DNA of 51,603 nt from Candidatus Erabacter solicola (GTDB lineage: Bacteria > Vulcanimicrobiota > Vulcanimicrobiia > Vulcanimicrobiales > Vulcanimicrobiaceae): contig PLDY01000054.1 of NCBI GenBank assembly GCA_003136895.1, forward strand, positions 18,537 through 70,139, read 5' to 3'. Below are positions 42,472 to 49,375 of this stretch, one piece after another. Below the pieces are notes generated by a model that was given only the letters and a program-made list of their open reading frames with translations, made no database searches and had not been told where the DNA came from. The translations under genes were made by a program, and so were the position numbers. Position 1 is the first letter of the stretch. Every line of letters begins with the position of its first letter.

Positions 42472-43077
42472 GTGAAGCTGCGCGTTGGGCTTACGGGCGG
42501 GATCGGAGCGGGGAAGAGCGAGGTTGCGCGCGCGTTCGACGGGTTGGGTGCGCTCACGATCGATGCCGACGAGTTGGCGCGGCGTGCCGTCGAGCCGGGC
42601 AGTGAAGGTCTCGCGCAGATCCGCGCGCGTTGGCCGCAGTCCGTGCTCGCCGATGGAAGGCTCGACCGCGCGGCGCTGGCTGCCCTCGTCTTCAATGACG
42701 TCGCGCAGCGCGAGTACTTGAACGCGATCGTTCACCCGATCGTGCGCCGGCTCGCCGCCGAACGCGAAGCGAGCGCCGGCGCGGACCAGATCGTCGTGCA
42801 CGAAGTCCCGCTGTTGTTCGAGACCGGATTCGCGGATCGATGCGACGCGACGATCGTGGTCGTCGCGCCGGCCGAACTCCGCATCGAGCGTACAATGTCG
42901 CGTAGCGGGCTTTCGCGAGAAGAGATCGAGCGGCGCATGGCGGCGCAGATCGATCCGGCCCAAGCGCGCGAGCGCACGGATTTCACGATCGAAAACGATG
43001 GAACGCTCGAGGAATTGCGCGCGCGCACCGAGCGCATCTATCGTGCGCTCGCCGGCGTGGAGCGCGCGAAACCTTAA
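42472..43077 (+). CDS. coaE: Dephospho-CoA kinase (CoaE)
   Basis: This is a 201-residue P-loop kinase catalysing the last step of CoA synthesis (3'-phosphorylation of dephospho-CoA). It has the P-loop GLTGGIGAGKS near residues 6-16, DADELARRAVEPGS, the HPIVRR segment and the VVHEVPLLFETG lid. GTG 42472 gives the family-typical VKLRVGLTGG N-terminus; ATG 42436 would add 12 residues. Its stop overlaps the TonB-C gene stop on the other strand in a TTAA palindrome. Confidence 0.94.
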   Translation: MKLRVGLTGGIGAGKSEVARAFDGLGALTIDADELARRAVEPGSEGLAQIRARWPQSVLADGRLDRAALAALVFNDVAQREYLNAIVHPIVRRLAAEREASAGADQIVVHEVPLLFETGFADRCDATIVVVAPAELRIERTMSRSGLSREEIERRMAAQIDPAQARERTDFTIENDGTLEELRARTERIYRALAGVERAKP

Positions 43078-43925
43078 CTCTGCGGCAGCAGAAACCCGAC
43101 TCGGAAGAGGTACGTGCTCGCGACCGGCTGACACCGAAAGAGTTCGGGGGCATAGGTCGTGGCCTTGGCGGCCTTGAGGGCTTCCTGCGTCAGGGCATCG
43201 TTCGCCGTCGAACTGACGATATTCGTATTCTCGATGGCGCCCGCCGGCGAAAGATCGACGGCGATGACCACGACTCCAGTCTCACCGTTCGCCCGCTGAT
43301 CCACCGGATAGTTCGCCGCCGTCATGCGCAGCGTGTGCGCGATCGCGTACGGTTCCGCACACGCGAGTTCGGGCTGAGCGGCAACCACGCTGGCGGGAGC
43401 CTTCGGCGTCGCTGAGTTGAACGAAGCGACGATGACGCGGCCCTCGGCCGAGGAGCCGGCGGATGGGACAAATTTCTCACCGAAGCGATAGAGATCGAGT
43501 TCGAGCGTGTACGCGTATGTGGGATTGCATCCGGGGGGCGCGTCACCGACGCCGGGATCCGCCCGGGCAGCGATCAGCAAGTCGGCTCGCGGCAGTGTAA
43601 CGAAGACGGGATCGGTGGTAAAGCGCGCCAACGCGCGCATGAGCGGATACGGATTGTCGGGCATCTTGCGTGCGAAGGGGACGGCCGGCAGCGTAATCGT
43701 GTAGGACCACTCCGTGGAGTACACGGTCAGCCGGACGTCAGCGGTGCGCTTGATATCGGAGTTGAGCAAGACCGCATACGTCTTGCCGTCGGGCATGGCG
43801 AGCAAACTCTGCGTCCTGACGGGGCAGGTGGCGGCATCGGCCCGCGCCGCCCATAGGAGCACGACGCCGGCGACGATCGCCAGGACGGTGGCCGGGCGCA
43901 ACGCCCGGCGGATCATTCGGTACAT
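43074..43925 (-). CDS. Secreted protein with TonB C-terminal-like domain
   Basis: This is a 283-residue protein. A hydrophobic N-terminus (LAIVAGVVLLWAARADA) acts as signal or anchor; the middle part is beta-rich without a known domain. The last ~90 residues match the TonB C-terminal fold: GVVVIAVDLSPAGAIENTNIVSSTANDALTQEALKAAKATTYAPE and STYLFRVGF. No Pro-rich TonB stalk is present, so energy transduction is not assured; it may be a TonB-box-like periplasmic protein. The gene diverges from the DUF4126 gene across a gap with a CTGCGAA palindrome. Confidence 0.8.
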   Translation of the reverse strand: MYRMIRRALRPATVLAIVAGVVLLWAARADAATCPVRTQSLLAMPDGKTYAVLLNSDIKRTADVRLTVYSTEWSYTITLPAVPFARKMPDNPYPLMRALARFTTDPVFVTLPRADLLIAARADPGVGDAPPGCNPTYAYTLELDLYRFGEKFVPSAGSSAEGRVIVASFNSATPKAPASVVAAQPELACAEPYAIAHTLRMTAANYPVDQRANGETGVVVIAVDLSPAGAIENTNIVSSTANDALTQEALKAAKATTYAPELFRCQPVASTYLFRVGFLLPQS

Positions 43926-43966
43926 GCCGTCTTCGTTTTGGCCGCGCCGCGAAATCCCCGTGCCAG

Positions 43967-43982
43967 CTGCGAAACTTCGCAG
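43967..43982. promoter_or_regulatory. Palindrome CTGCGAA-AC-TTCGCAG in a divergent gap
   Basis: A perfect 7-bp inverted repeat with a 2-bp spacer lies between the TonB-C gene (minus) and the DUF4126 gene (plus). A TAGTAA-type -10 (43994-43999) for the plus gene follows it, so a regulator bound here would cover the -35 area. No regulator gene adjoins. Confidence 0.45.
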
Positions 43983-44029
43983 GAGACAGCGAATAGTAAT
44001 CCGAGGCTACCCGGACGGGAGGCGAACGA

Positions 44030-44623
44030 ATGGACCCGACACAGTTTGCAACAGCCTATGCACTCAGCACGAGTATCGGCATCCGGCCGTTCCTTACGCT
44101 CGCGCTAGCGTCGATTGCGATGCACTTTGGCTACTTGCACCCCTCCCATCCCTTCGCGTACCTGGGCAGCGACGGCGTGACGATAACGCTCGGGATTCTG
44201 GCGATTCTCGAATTCGTCGGCGAGAAGATTCCGGTCGTCGACCACACGCTTCATTTGCTGCATTTCGCAAGTAAGCCGATCGCGGCGGCACTGCTGGTCG
44301 GCAGCGTGGTTCCCGAAATGGGTCCGGCCGACGCCTACACGTACGCGCTGATGGGTGCGGGCGCGTTGAACGCGCTCGGCGTGCACTCGGGCGTGGCAAC
44401 CTTGCGCGGCGTCTCGAGCGTGACGACGCTCGGAATCGCCAATCCGTTCGTCAGCCTGATCGAGGACGTGCTGACGGGCATCGCCGTCTTTCTCGCTTTC
44501 ATGGCGCCGATCATCGGTGCGGCGCTGGCCGTGCTTCTCACGGTGCTGCTGTTCGTCATCGCGCGAGCGCTCGTCCGGCACCTGCGGACTCAGGCTCCCG
44601 CGTTAGCCGCGCCCGCCCCGTAG
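44030..44623 (+). CDS. DUF4126 membrane protein
   Basis: This is a 197-residue membrane protein with about five hydrophobic segments and the DUF4126 pattern TSIGIRPFLTLALASIA, LGILAILEFVGEKIPVVDHTL and NPFVSLIEDVLTGIAVFLAF. GGGAGG lies 7 nt upstream of ATG 44030. The function is unknown. The 3' end overlaps the D-aminoacylase gene tail-to-tail by 21 bases. Confidence 0.83.
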   Translation: MDPTQFATAYALSTSIGIRPFLTLALASIAMHFGYLHPSHPFAYLGSDGVTITLGILAILEFVGEKIPVVDHTLHLLHFASKPIAAALLVGSVVPEMGPADAYTYALMGAGALNALGVHSGVATLRGVSSVTTLGIANPFVSLIEDVLTGIAVFLAFMAPIIGAALAVLLTVLLFVIARALVRHLRTQAPALAAPAP

Positions 44624-46189
44624 GACGCGGCCGCCGCGCGAGCCGGTCGGCGTGCCGTCGCGCAATGCCGCTACGCCGTTGACCCAGACGGCTTCGATGC
44701 CGCGCGGGTACGCGTAGGGCCGCTCGTAGGTCGCGGTGTCGACGATGCGCTCGGGATCGAAGAGCACGAGATCCGCAAAGGCTCCGGTCTCGATGCGTCC
44801 GCGTCCGGCCAAGCCGAAGATATCGGCCGGAAGCGAGGTCATGCGCCGGATCGCTTCGCCAATCTCGAGCGTACGCCGGCCGCGCACGAAGCGCCCGAAG
44901 ACGCGCGGAAAACATCCGAACGTGCGCGGGTGCGGAACGCCGCGCGCGGTTGGTCCCGCGAGCGCGCGCGCGGATGCGTCGCTTCCGATGCAGGTGAACG
45001 GCGCGCTCAGGACCGCCGCGACGTCGTCCTCGTTCATCGTGAAAAAGATCGCTTGCGGTGCGAGCCGTTCCTCGATCAGCAGACGCAACGCCGCGCGCGC
45101 CGGGGTGAGGCCCCACTCGCGCGCGATCTCGTCCATGCGCATACCGGCCAGCTCGGCATTGCGTTCGCTTTCCACCGTCGTGATCAGAATATCGTTCCAG
45201 AGCCCGGCCCAGTCCAATTCGATGCGTAGCGCAATCGCCGTCGCCGTCGGCGCGTCCTCCAAACGCGCGAGCGTCGCTTCGCGGCCGCCGTCGCGCACGT
45301 CGTCGGGCAAGATCGTTGCGAGATCCGTCCAACTGGCGGTGTACGGGTAGACGTCGGCGTTGACCGCAAGTCCGGAGCGTTCGCGCGCGCGTGCGATCGT
45401 CGCCAGCGTGCGATGCACTTTGCCCCAGTTCTTCTTGCCGGCGGCCTTGTGATGCGAGAACTGCACCGCGACGCCCGCGCGGCGTCCGACGTCGATGCCT
45501 TCCTCAATAGCTTCGAGCAAGGCGTCGCCTTCGCTGCGGACGTGCGAGACATAGAGCCTGGCCCCGGCGGCCGCGGCTGCAGCGGCGCACGCCGACAACT
45601 CGTCGAGATCGGCGTAGCGCGACGGCGTGTAGATAAGTCCGCTCGAGACGCCGAGCGCGCCGCGTTCGATGCTCTCGCGAACGAGCACGGTCTCGGCGTG
45701 CAATTCGTCGCCGTCGAGCCGTCCTTCGCGATCGCCGCGCACGCAGCGCCGCGTCGTTCCGAGCCCGACGAGAGTCGCGACATTCAGCGCGACGCCGTTA
45801 CGCTCGACCAAGCCGAAGAACTCGTCGAGGTCGCGCCAGTCGGCGTCGAGCCGGTAGCTCGCGCTCTCCTCGCGTTTGCGCTCGTGCGCCAAGCCGCGCA
45901 GCGGGGCGACCGAACTGCCGCAGTTTCCGCCGATCTCGGTCGTGACGCCCTGCGCGATTTTTCCTTCGCAGCGTGGATCGACCAGCCACAGTTCGTCGCT
46001 GTGGGAATGAACGTCGATGAAACCGGGCGCCAGCGCCAGGCCGCGGCCGTCGATTCGGGTGACGGCCTCACGCTCGCCCAGGGCTCCGATGAGAACGATT
46101 CGCGCCTCGACGAGGGCAACGTCGGCCCGGACCGGCAGCCCCCCCAACCCATCATAAATGGCCGCTCCCTCGACGATCGTGTCGATCAT
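44603..46189 (-). CDS. N-acyl-D-amino-acid deacylase (D-aminoacylase, amidohydrolase family)
   Basis: This is a 528-residue zinc amidohydrolase. Metal ligands of the D-aminoacylase type are visible: HSH in DVHSHSDE, the bridging Cys in GGNCGSS, His in YVSHVRSEGD, and His in QFSHHKAAG. The Asp in GSDAS completes the site. It releases D-amino acids from N-acyl or peptidyl forms. It could be a dihydroorotase-like or other AH3 enzyme, but NCG and HSH favour the D-aminoacylase group. Start ATG 46189. It diverges from the KGG gene. Confidence 0.88.
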   Translation of the reverse strand: MIDTIVEGAAIYDGLGGLPVRADVALVEARIVLIGALGEREAVTRIDGRGLALAPGFIDVHSHSDELWLVDPRCEGKIAQGVTTEIGGNCGSSVAPLRGLAHERKREESASYRLDADWRDLDEFFGLVERNGVALNVATLVGLGTTRRCVRGDREGRLDGDELHAETVLVRESIERGALGVSSGLIYTPSRYADLDELSACAAAAAAAGARLYVSHVRSEGDALLEAIEEGIDVGRRAGVAVQFSHHKAAGKKNWGKVHRTLATIARARERSGLAVNADVYPYTASWTDLATILPDDVRDGGREATLARLEDAPTATAIALRIELDWAGLWNDILITTVESERNAELAGMRMDEIAREWGLTPARAALRLLIEERLAPQAIFFTMNEDDVAAVLSAPFTCIGSDASARALAGPTARGVPHPRTFGCFPRVFGRFVRGRRTLEIGEAIRRMTSLPADIFGLAGRGRIETGAFADLVLFDPERIVDTATYERPYAYPRGIEAVWVNGVAALRDGTPTGSRGGRVLRGGRG

Positions 46190-46230
46190 GCAAGTTTGAG
46201 CTCGCAGGCTTTGGGTACGACCAAGCAACG

Positions 46231-46251
46231 ACCGGTAAAATTTAGACCGGT
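46231..46251. promoter_or_regulatory. ACCGGT inverted repeat around a TAAAAT -10 element
   Basis: ACCGGT at 46231-46236 and 46246-46251 flank AAAATTTAG. The first copy joins a TAAAAT hexamer (46236-46241) placed 26 bp before the KGG gene ATG, so a repressor bound at the pair would block this promoter. TTGAGG, 9 bp before ATG, is the ribosome site. No good -35 is seen at 17 bp. Confidence 0.45.
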
Positions 46252-46266
46252 GTTGAGGTTCTTTAG

Positions 46267-46581
46267 ATGATTGATGAATCGTTGAAGCCGGACCAGAACG
46301 GCAAAGTCGGCGGCGAGATGTCGGTTCGCGAAGCCGGGAAAAAGGGCGGCGACACCGTGCGCGAGCGGTATGGGTCGGGCTTCTACGAGACGATCGGCCG
46401 CAAGGGTGGTCAGGCCACCCGCGAGCGCCACGGCGCCCAGTTCTACGAGGCGATCGGCCAAAAAGGCGGTCGCGTCGTTAAGGACAAGTACGGCACCGAT
46501 TTCTACGAAGAGATCGGCCACAAGGGCGGTCAGAAAGTCAAGCAGCTGATCGCCGAAGCGAAGAAGCTTTCCACGAAATAA
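46267..46581 (+). CDS. KGG-repeat general stress protein
   Basis: This is a 104-residue hydrophilic protein made of 20-residue repeats starting at residues 24, 44, 64 and 84. The unit is G(K/R/Q/H)KGG....(R/K)(E/D)(R/K)(Y/H)G..FYE.IG. It belongs to the KGG stress family (YciG, GsiB-like, plant Em-like), which are induced by starvation or desiccation. No signal or membrane segment is present. It probably protects proteins or membranes on drying (family knowledge). The regulated promoter upstream supports stress control. Confidence 0.9.
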   Translation: MIDESLKPDQNGKVGGEMSVREAGKKGGDTVRERYGSGFYETIGRKGGQATRERHGAQFYEAIGQKGGRVVKDKYGTDFYEEIGHKGGQKVKQLIAEAKKLSTK

Positions 46582-46612
46582 TCCGCGTCAAAGCGGCGCG
46601 CGCGGGCGATCT

Positions 46613-47152
46613 TCACTTGAAGTTCACCGCGCCGCCGACTTTGTGCAAGACGATCTCCCCGTGCGGGACGTCGACCGTGATGCTGCCGACCAGGAGCGGA
46701 AGCTCCGCACCGGTATCGACTTCGCACGGGTGCGGTAAGATCAAACGTCCGGGGCCTTCGCTCCAGGTCGCTTGATCGGTTTCGAACGTACGCTTCGGCC
46801 CCGCGTCGGCCGTCTCGATATGGATCGGCCCGGTTGCGGTGAAGTCGTGCGTGATCGTGTTGACGGTCATGTGCGCGGCGCGCACGCGCAAGTACGGCTT
46901 ACCGTCCTTGAAGATGACGGCGTGATGCACGCCGTCCAACTGCAGCGCCGTCTGATTGGTGTTGCTCACGATGCGGTCGAAATCGGCGGTCCAGGAACGA
47001 CCGGTCAACTTCTGACCGAGTGCTTGTCCGCCGGTAAAAATAACCGGCGAGTTCGGCGGCGGAGGAAGGGTCTCGTGCAGCCCGGCGAGATAGACGCCGG
47101 CGGCGAGGTAGATCACGAGGAGAATCCCGCCGGCCCAGGCCAGCGGTTTCAG
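46613..47152 (-). CDS. LptC-like LPS export protein with a CTG start
   Basis: This is a 179-residue protein with one N-terminal transmembrane helix (PLAWAGGILLVIYLAAGVYLAG) and a periplasmic beta-rich domain. Strands are NQTALQLDGVHHAVIFKDGKPYLRVRAAHMTV, HDFTATGPIHIETADG-like, and GSITVDVPHGEIVL, as in LptC/OstA-N folds. CTG 47152 overlaps the lnt TGA (CTGA); no ATG, GTG or TTG starts before the helix, and GTG 47116 would cut the helix in half. LptC hands LPS from LptFG to LptA. The fold call is moderately sure. Confidence 0.75.
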   Translation of the reverse strand: MKPLAWAGGILLVIYLAAGVYLAGLHETLPPPPNSPVIFTGGQALGQKLTGRSWTADFDRIVSNTNQTALQLDGVHHAVIFKDGKPYLRVRAAHMTVNTITHDFTATGPIHIETADAGPKRTFETDQATWSEGPGRLILPHPCEVDTGAELPLLVGSITVDVPHGEIVLHKVGGAVNFK

Positions 47153-48648
47153 CGGCGGACGCGTCGCCGTCCCCAGCCGAAGATTCCGCCGTACACGAGC
47201 GCCAATCCGAAAGCGATCCCGCCGGGACCGTAGGAGTCGTAGGCGGTGCGCACCGGCGGACCGATTGTGCCGGCCACGACGACCGCTTCGTTCAGTTGCG
47301 ACACTCGCACGTAACGTCCGTTCGGCGCGATGATGCCGCTGATCCCGGTCGAGGCGGCGCGCACGATCCAGCGGCCCGTTTCGAGCGCGCGCATCTGCGC
47401 GATCTGCGCGTGCTGATACGGCCCCGCGCTAACGCCGAACCAAGCATCGTCGGTTGCGATGATCAACGCGTCAGCTCCGTCGCGCACATCGCCATACGTC
47501 AAGCCGCTGAAGGCCGACTCCCAGCAGATGATCGGTCCGACGCGCACGCCGCCGGCCTCGACGACGCCGCTCGACGTTCCCATGCTGATGTGCGATGCGT
47601 TCTTCGTCCACGGAACCCATCCGAGCAGCGATTCGAACGGCGTGTGTTCGGCGAACGGAACGAGTTGGCGCTTGCGGTACACCTCATCCAGCAGGCCTTC
47701 GGCGCGGTAGAAATAGAGCGCGTTGTAGAAATCTGCGCCGTTGCGGTCGAAACCACCGACGATGATCTCGGCGTTAACGTTCTTGGCCAGATCGCCGAGG
47801 CGCTTTTGCAGCCACGGCACGCGGTTGATCTCCGCCGTCACGACGGTCTCCGGCCAGACGATCAGTGCCGGATGTCCGTGCGCCGCCTCGACCGTTAACG
47901 ACGTGTAACGTTCGAGCGCCGTATAGAACGACTCGGGTTTGAACTTGAGGCTCTGCGCGATGTTGCCTTGAATCGCGGCGACTTTGAGCGTCGCCGGCGC
48001 GAGCGTGCGCGCGGGCCACGTCAGCCACGCGAGCGCGACGGCGCCGACGATCAGCGCATACGCGATTCCGGCCGGTCGTAACGCGCGGCGCGAAAAACCT
48101 GAGCGAATCGCGAAGGCCGCGTACGCCGCGAGCAAACACAGAACGAATGTGATGCCGTACGTTCCCAGGAACGACGCGAGCGGCGCGAAGGGTGAATCGA
48201 CCTGCGTGTAGCCGAGGCTCCCAAACGGCGTCCCAAGCACGCCTATGCCCTCGGAGCGAAACCATTCGCCGAACGCAAAGACGGCTGCGGCCGCCGCGGG
48301 CACGAGCGCTGGATGAGCGCGCTCGCGCACGAGCGCAATCGCGGCTGCCGGCAAGGCGAACTCGAACAATGCCGCGCCGATTCCGGGCCCGAGCGTCATG
48401 AAGAAACCGAAGGGAGCGATTAGCGCACCGGCCGTCTCGCCGAACCATGCGAAATTGATCGCAAAGAAGACCGTTCCGGCAGCCCAACCGACCAAGAAGG
48501 CGCGCTTCGGCGAGAGCCCAAACCAGGCCCAGAAGAGTCCCACCGCGCCCAGCGGTGCCAGCACGACGGCGTTGGTTTTGGGGAAAGCTAACGCTACGAG
48601 CACCGCGCCCGCGATCGCAACCCCCAGCGCCGCCCACGAGGAACCCAT
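47149..48648 (-). CDS. lnt: Apolipoprotein N-acyltransferase (Lnt)
   Basis: This is a 499-residue inner-membrane enzyme that adds the third acyl chain to lipoproteins. About six to eight transmembrane helices fill residues 1-210, followed by a nitrilase-like domain. The catalytic triad is Glu in WPETVVTAE, Lys in YRKRQLVPFAEHTPFE and Cys in IICWESAFSG. The ATG at 48648 overlaps head-to-head (CATG) with the ATG of the plus-strand lipoprotein; a start at 48684 would overlap further. It is coupled to the lptC-like gene by CTGA. Confidence 0.95.
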   Translation of the reverse strand: MGSSWAALGVAIAGAVLVALAFPKTNAVVLAPLGAVGLFWAWFGLSPKRAFLVGWAAGTVFFAINFAWFGETAGALIAPFGFFMTLGPGIGAALFEFALPAAAIALVRERAHPALVPAAAAAVFAFGEWFRSEGIGVLGTPFGSLGYTQVDSPFAPLASFLGTYGITFVLCLLAAYAAFAIRSGFSRRALRPAGIAYALIVGAVALAWLTWPARTLAPATLKVAAIQGNIAQSLKFKPESFYTALERYTSLTVEAAHGHPALIVWPETVVTAEINRVPWLQKRLGDLAKNVNAEIIVGGFDRNGADFYNALYFYRAEGLLDEVYRKRQLVPFAEHTPFESLLGWVPWTKNASHISMGTSSGVVEAGGVRVGPIICWESAFSGLTYGDVRDGADALIIATDDAWFGVSAGPYQHAQIAQMRALETGRWIVRAASTGISGIIAPNGRYVRVSQLNEAVVVAGTIGPPVRTAYDSYGPGGIAFGLALVYGGIFGWGRRRVRR

Positions 48649-49345
48649 GCCGCTGCGCCGCGTCCTATCCGCCGTCATCCTCATCCTGTTCGCTTCGGCA
48701 CTCGCCGCCTGTGGTCGTCAAGTTACGCCCGATCCCGTCACCAATAACCTTTCGGGCACGATGCTGATCAAGTTCCGCACCAAGGCTGCGATGGACTTCA
48801 ACAATTTCAATTACGTGATCGTGTTCAATACGTGTTCCCTCGGGGGCGAACCCTACCCGAACGTGTTTACCACGACCTTCACCAACTACTCGTACGCGTT
48901 CGCGGTCGGAGCGGACTTCGGCGGGGGAGCGGTGCAGCCGACCCTGATCCAATACATCCTGACGCCGGGGACGAGTAATCAGCTCAATCCGCAGACCGTC
49001 CAATACAACCCCGCGACCACGCAATTCACGCCCAACGACAACGGCTCGAACAACGAATTTACCTTGATTTTTCCGATCATGCAGCTGAGCAACCCGCTCA
49101 ACGTAAACCCCGCTTGTCCGAACGGCGCGACGCAATCGAGCACCTGGTTCATCAACTTCTTCACGATCGACAAGACCTCGCACATACAAGATTCGCTCGG
49201 CGTCAACGGGGCCAACGACACCACCTTCACGTTCAGTATCAACACGACGGCCGTCTCGAATAACGCGCTCTTCCGGCCGTCGGGTATTCCGTTGCCGTCG
49301 AATCAGGCGGCGGCGATCGACGGCGGCGAGATCGACACGCACTGA
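48647..49345 (+). CDS. Lipoprotein of unknown function, Asn/Thr-rich
   Basis: This is a 232-residue lipoprotein with signal LILFASALAACG (Cys at about residue 22). The mature protein is rich in Asn, Thr and Phe (MDFNNFNYVIVFNTCS, SYAFAVGADFGGG) and has two further Cys (NTCSLGG, NPACPNG) that may form a disulfide. No family is recognised. Start ATG 48647 has GAGGA 5 nt upstream. It overlaps the start of lnt on the other strand. Confidence 0.72.
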   Translation: MPLRRVLSAVILILFASALAACGRQVTPDPVTNNLSGTMLIKFRTKAAMDFNNFNYVIVFNTCSLGGEPYPNVFTTTFTNYSYAFAVGADFGGGAVQPTLIQYILTPGTSNQLNPQTVQYNPATTQFTPNDNGSNNEFTLIFPIMQLSNPLNVNPACPNGATQSSTWFINFFTIDKTSHIQDSLGVNGANDTTFTFSINTTAVSNNALFRPSGIPLPSNQAAAIDGGEIDTH

Positions 49346-49375
49346 ACCCGGCGTTCCGCTTCCGGGCGGCGCACT

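Noticed and set aside
48398-48646. N-terminal extension of the Asn/Thr-rich lipoprotein
   Set aside because: It lies antisense to lnt and would bury the lipoprotein signal.
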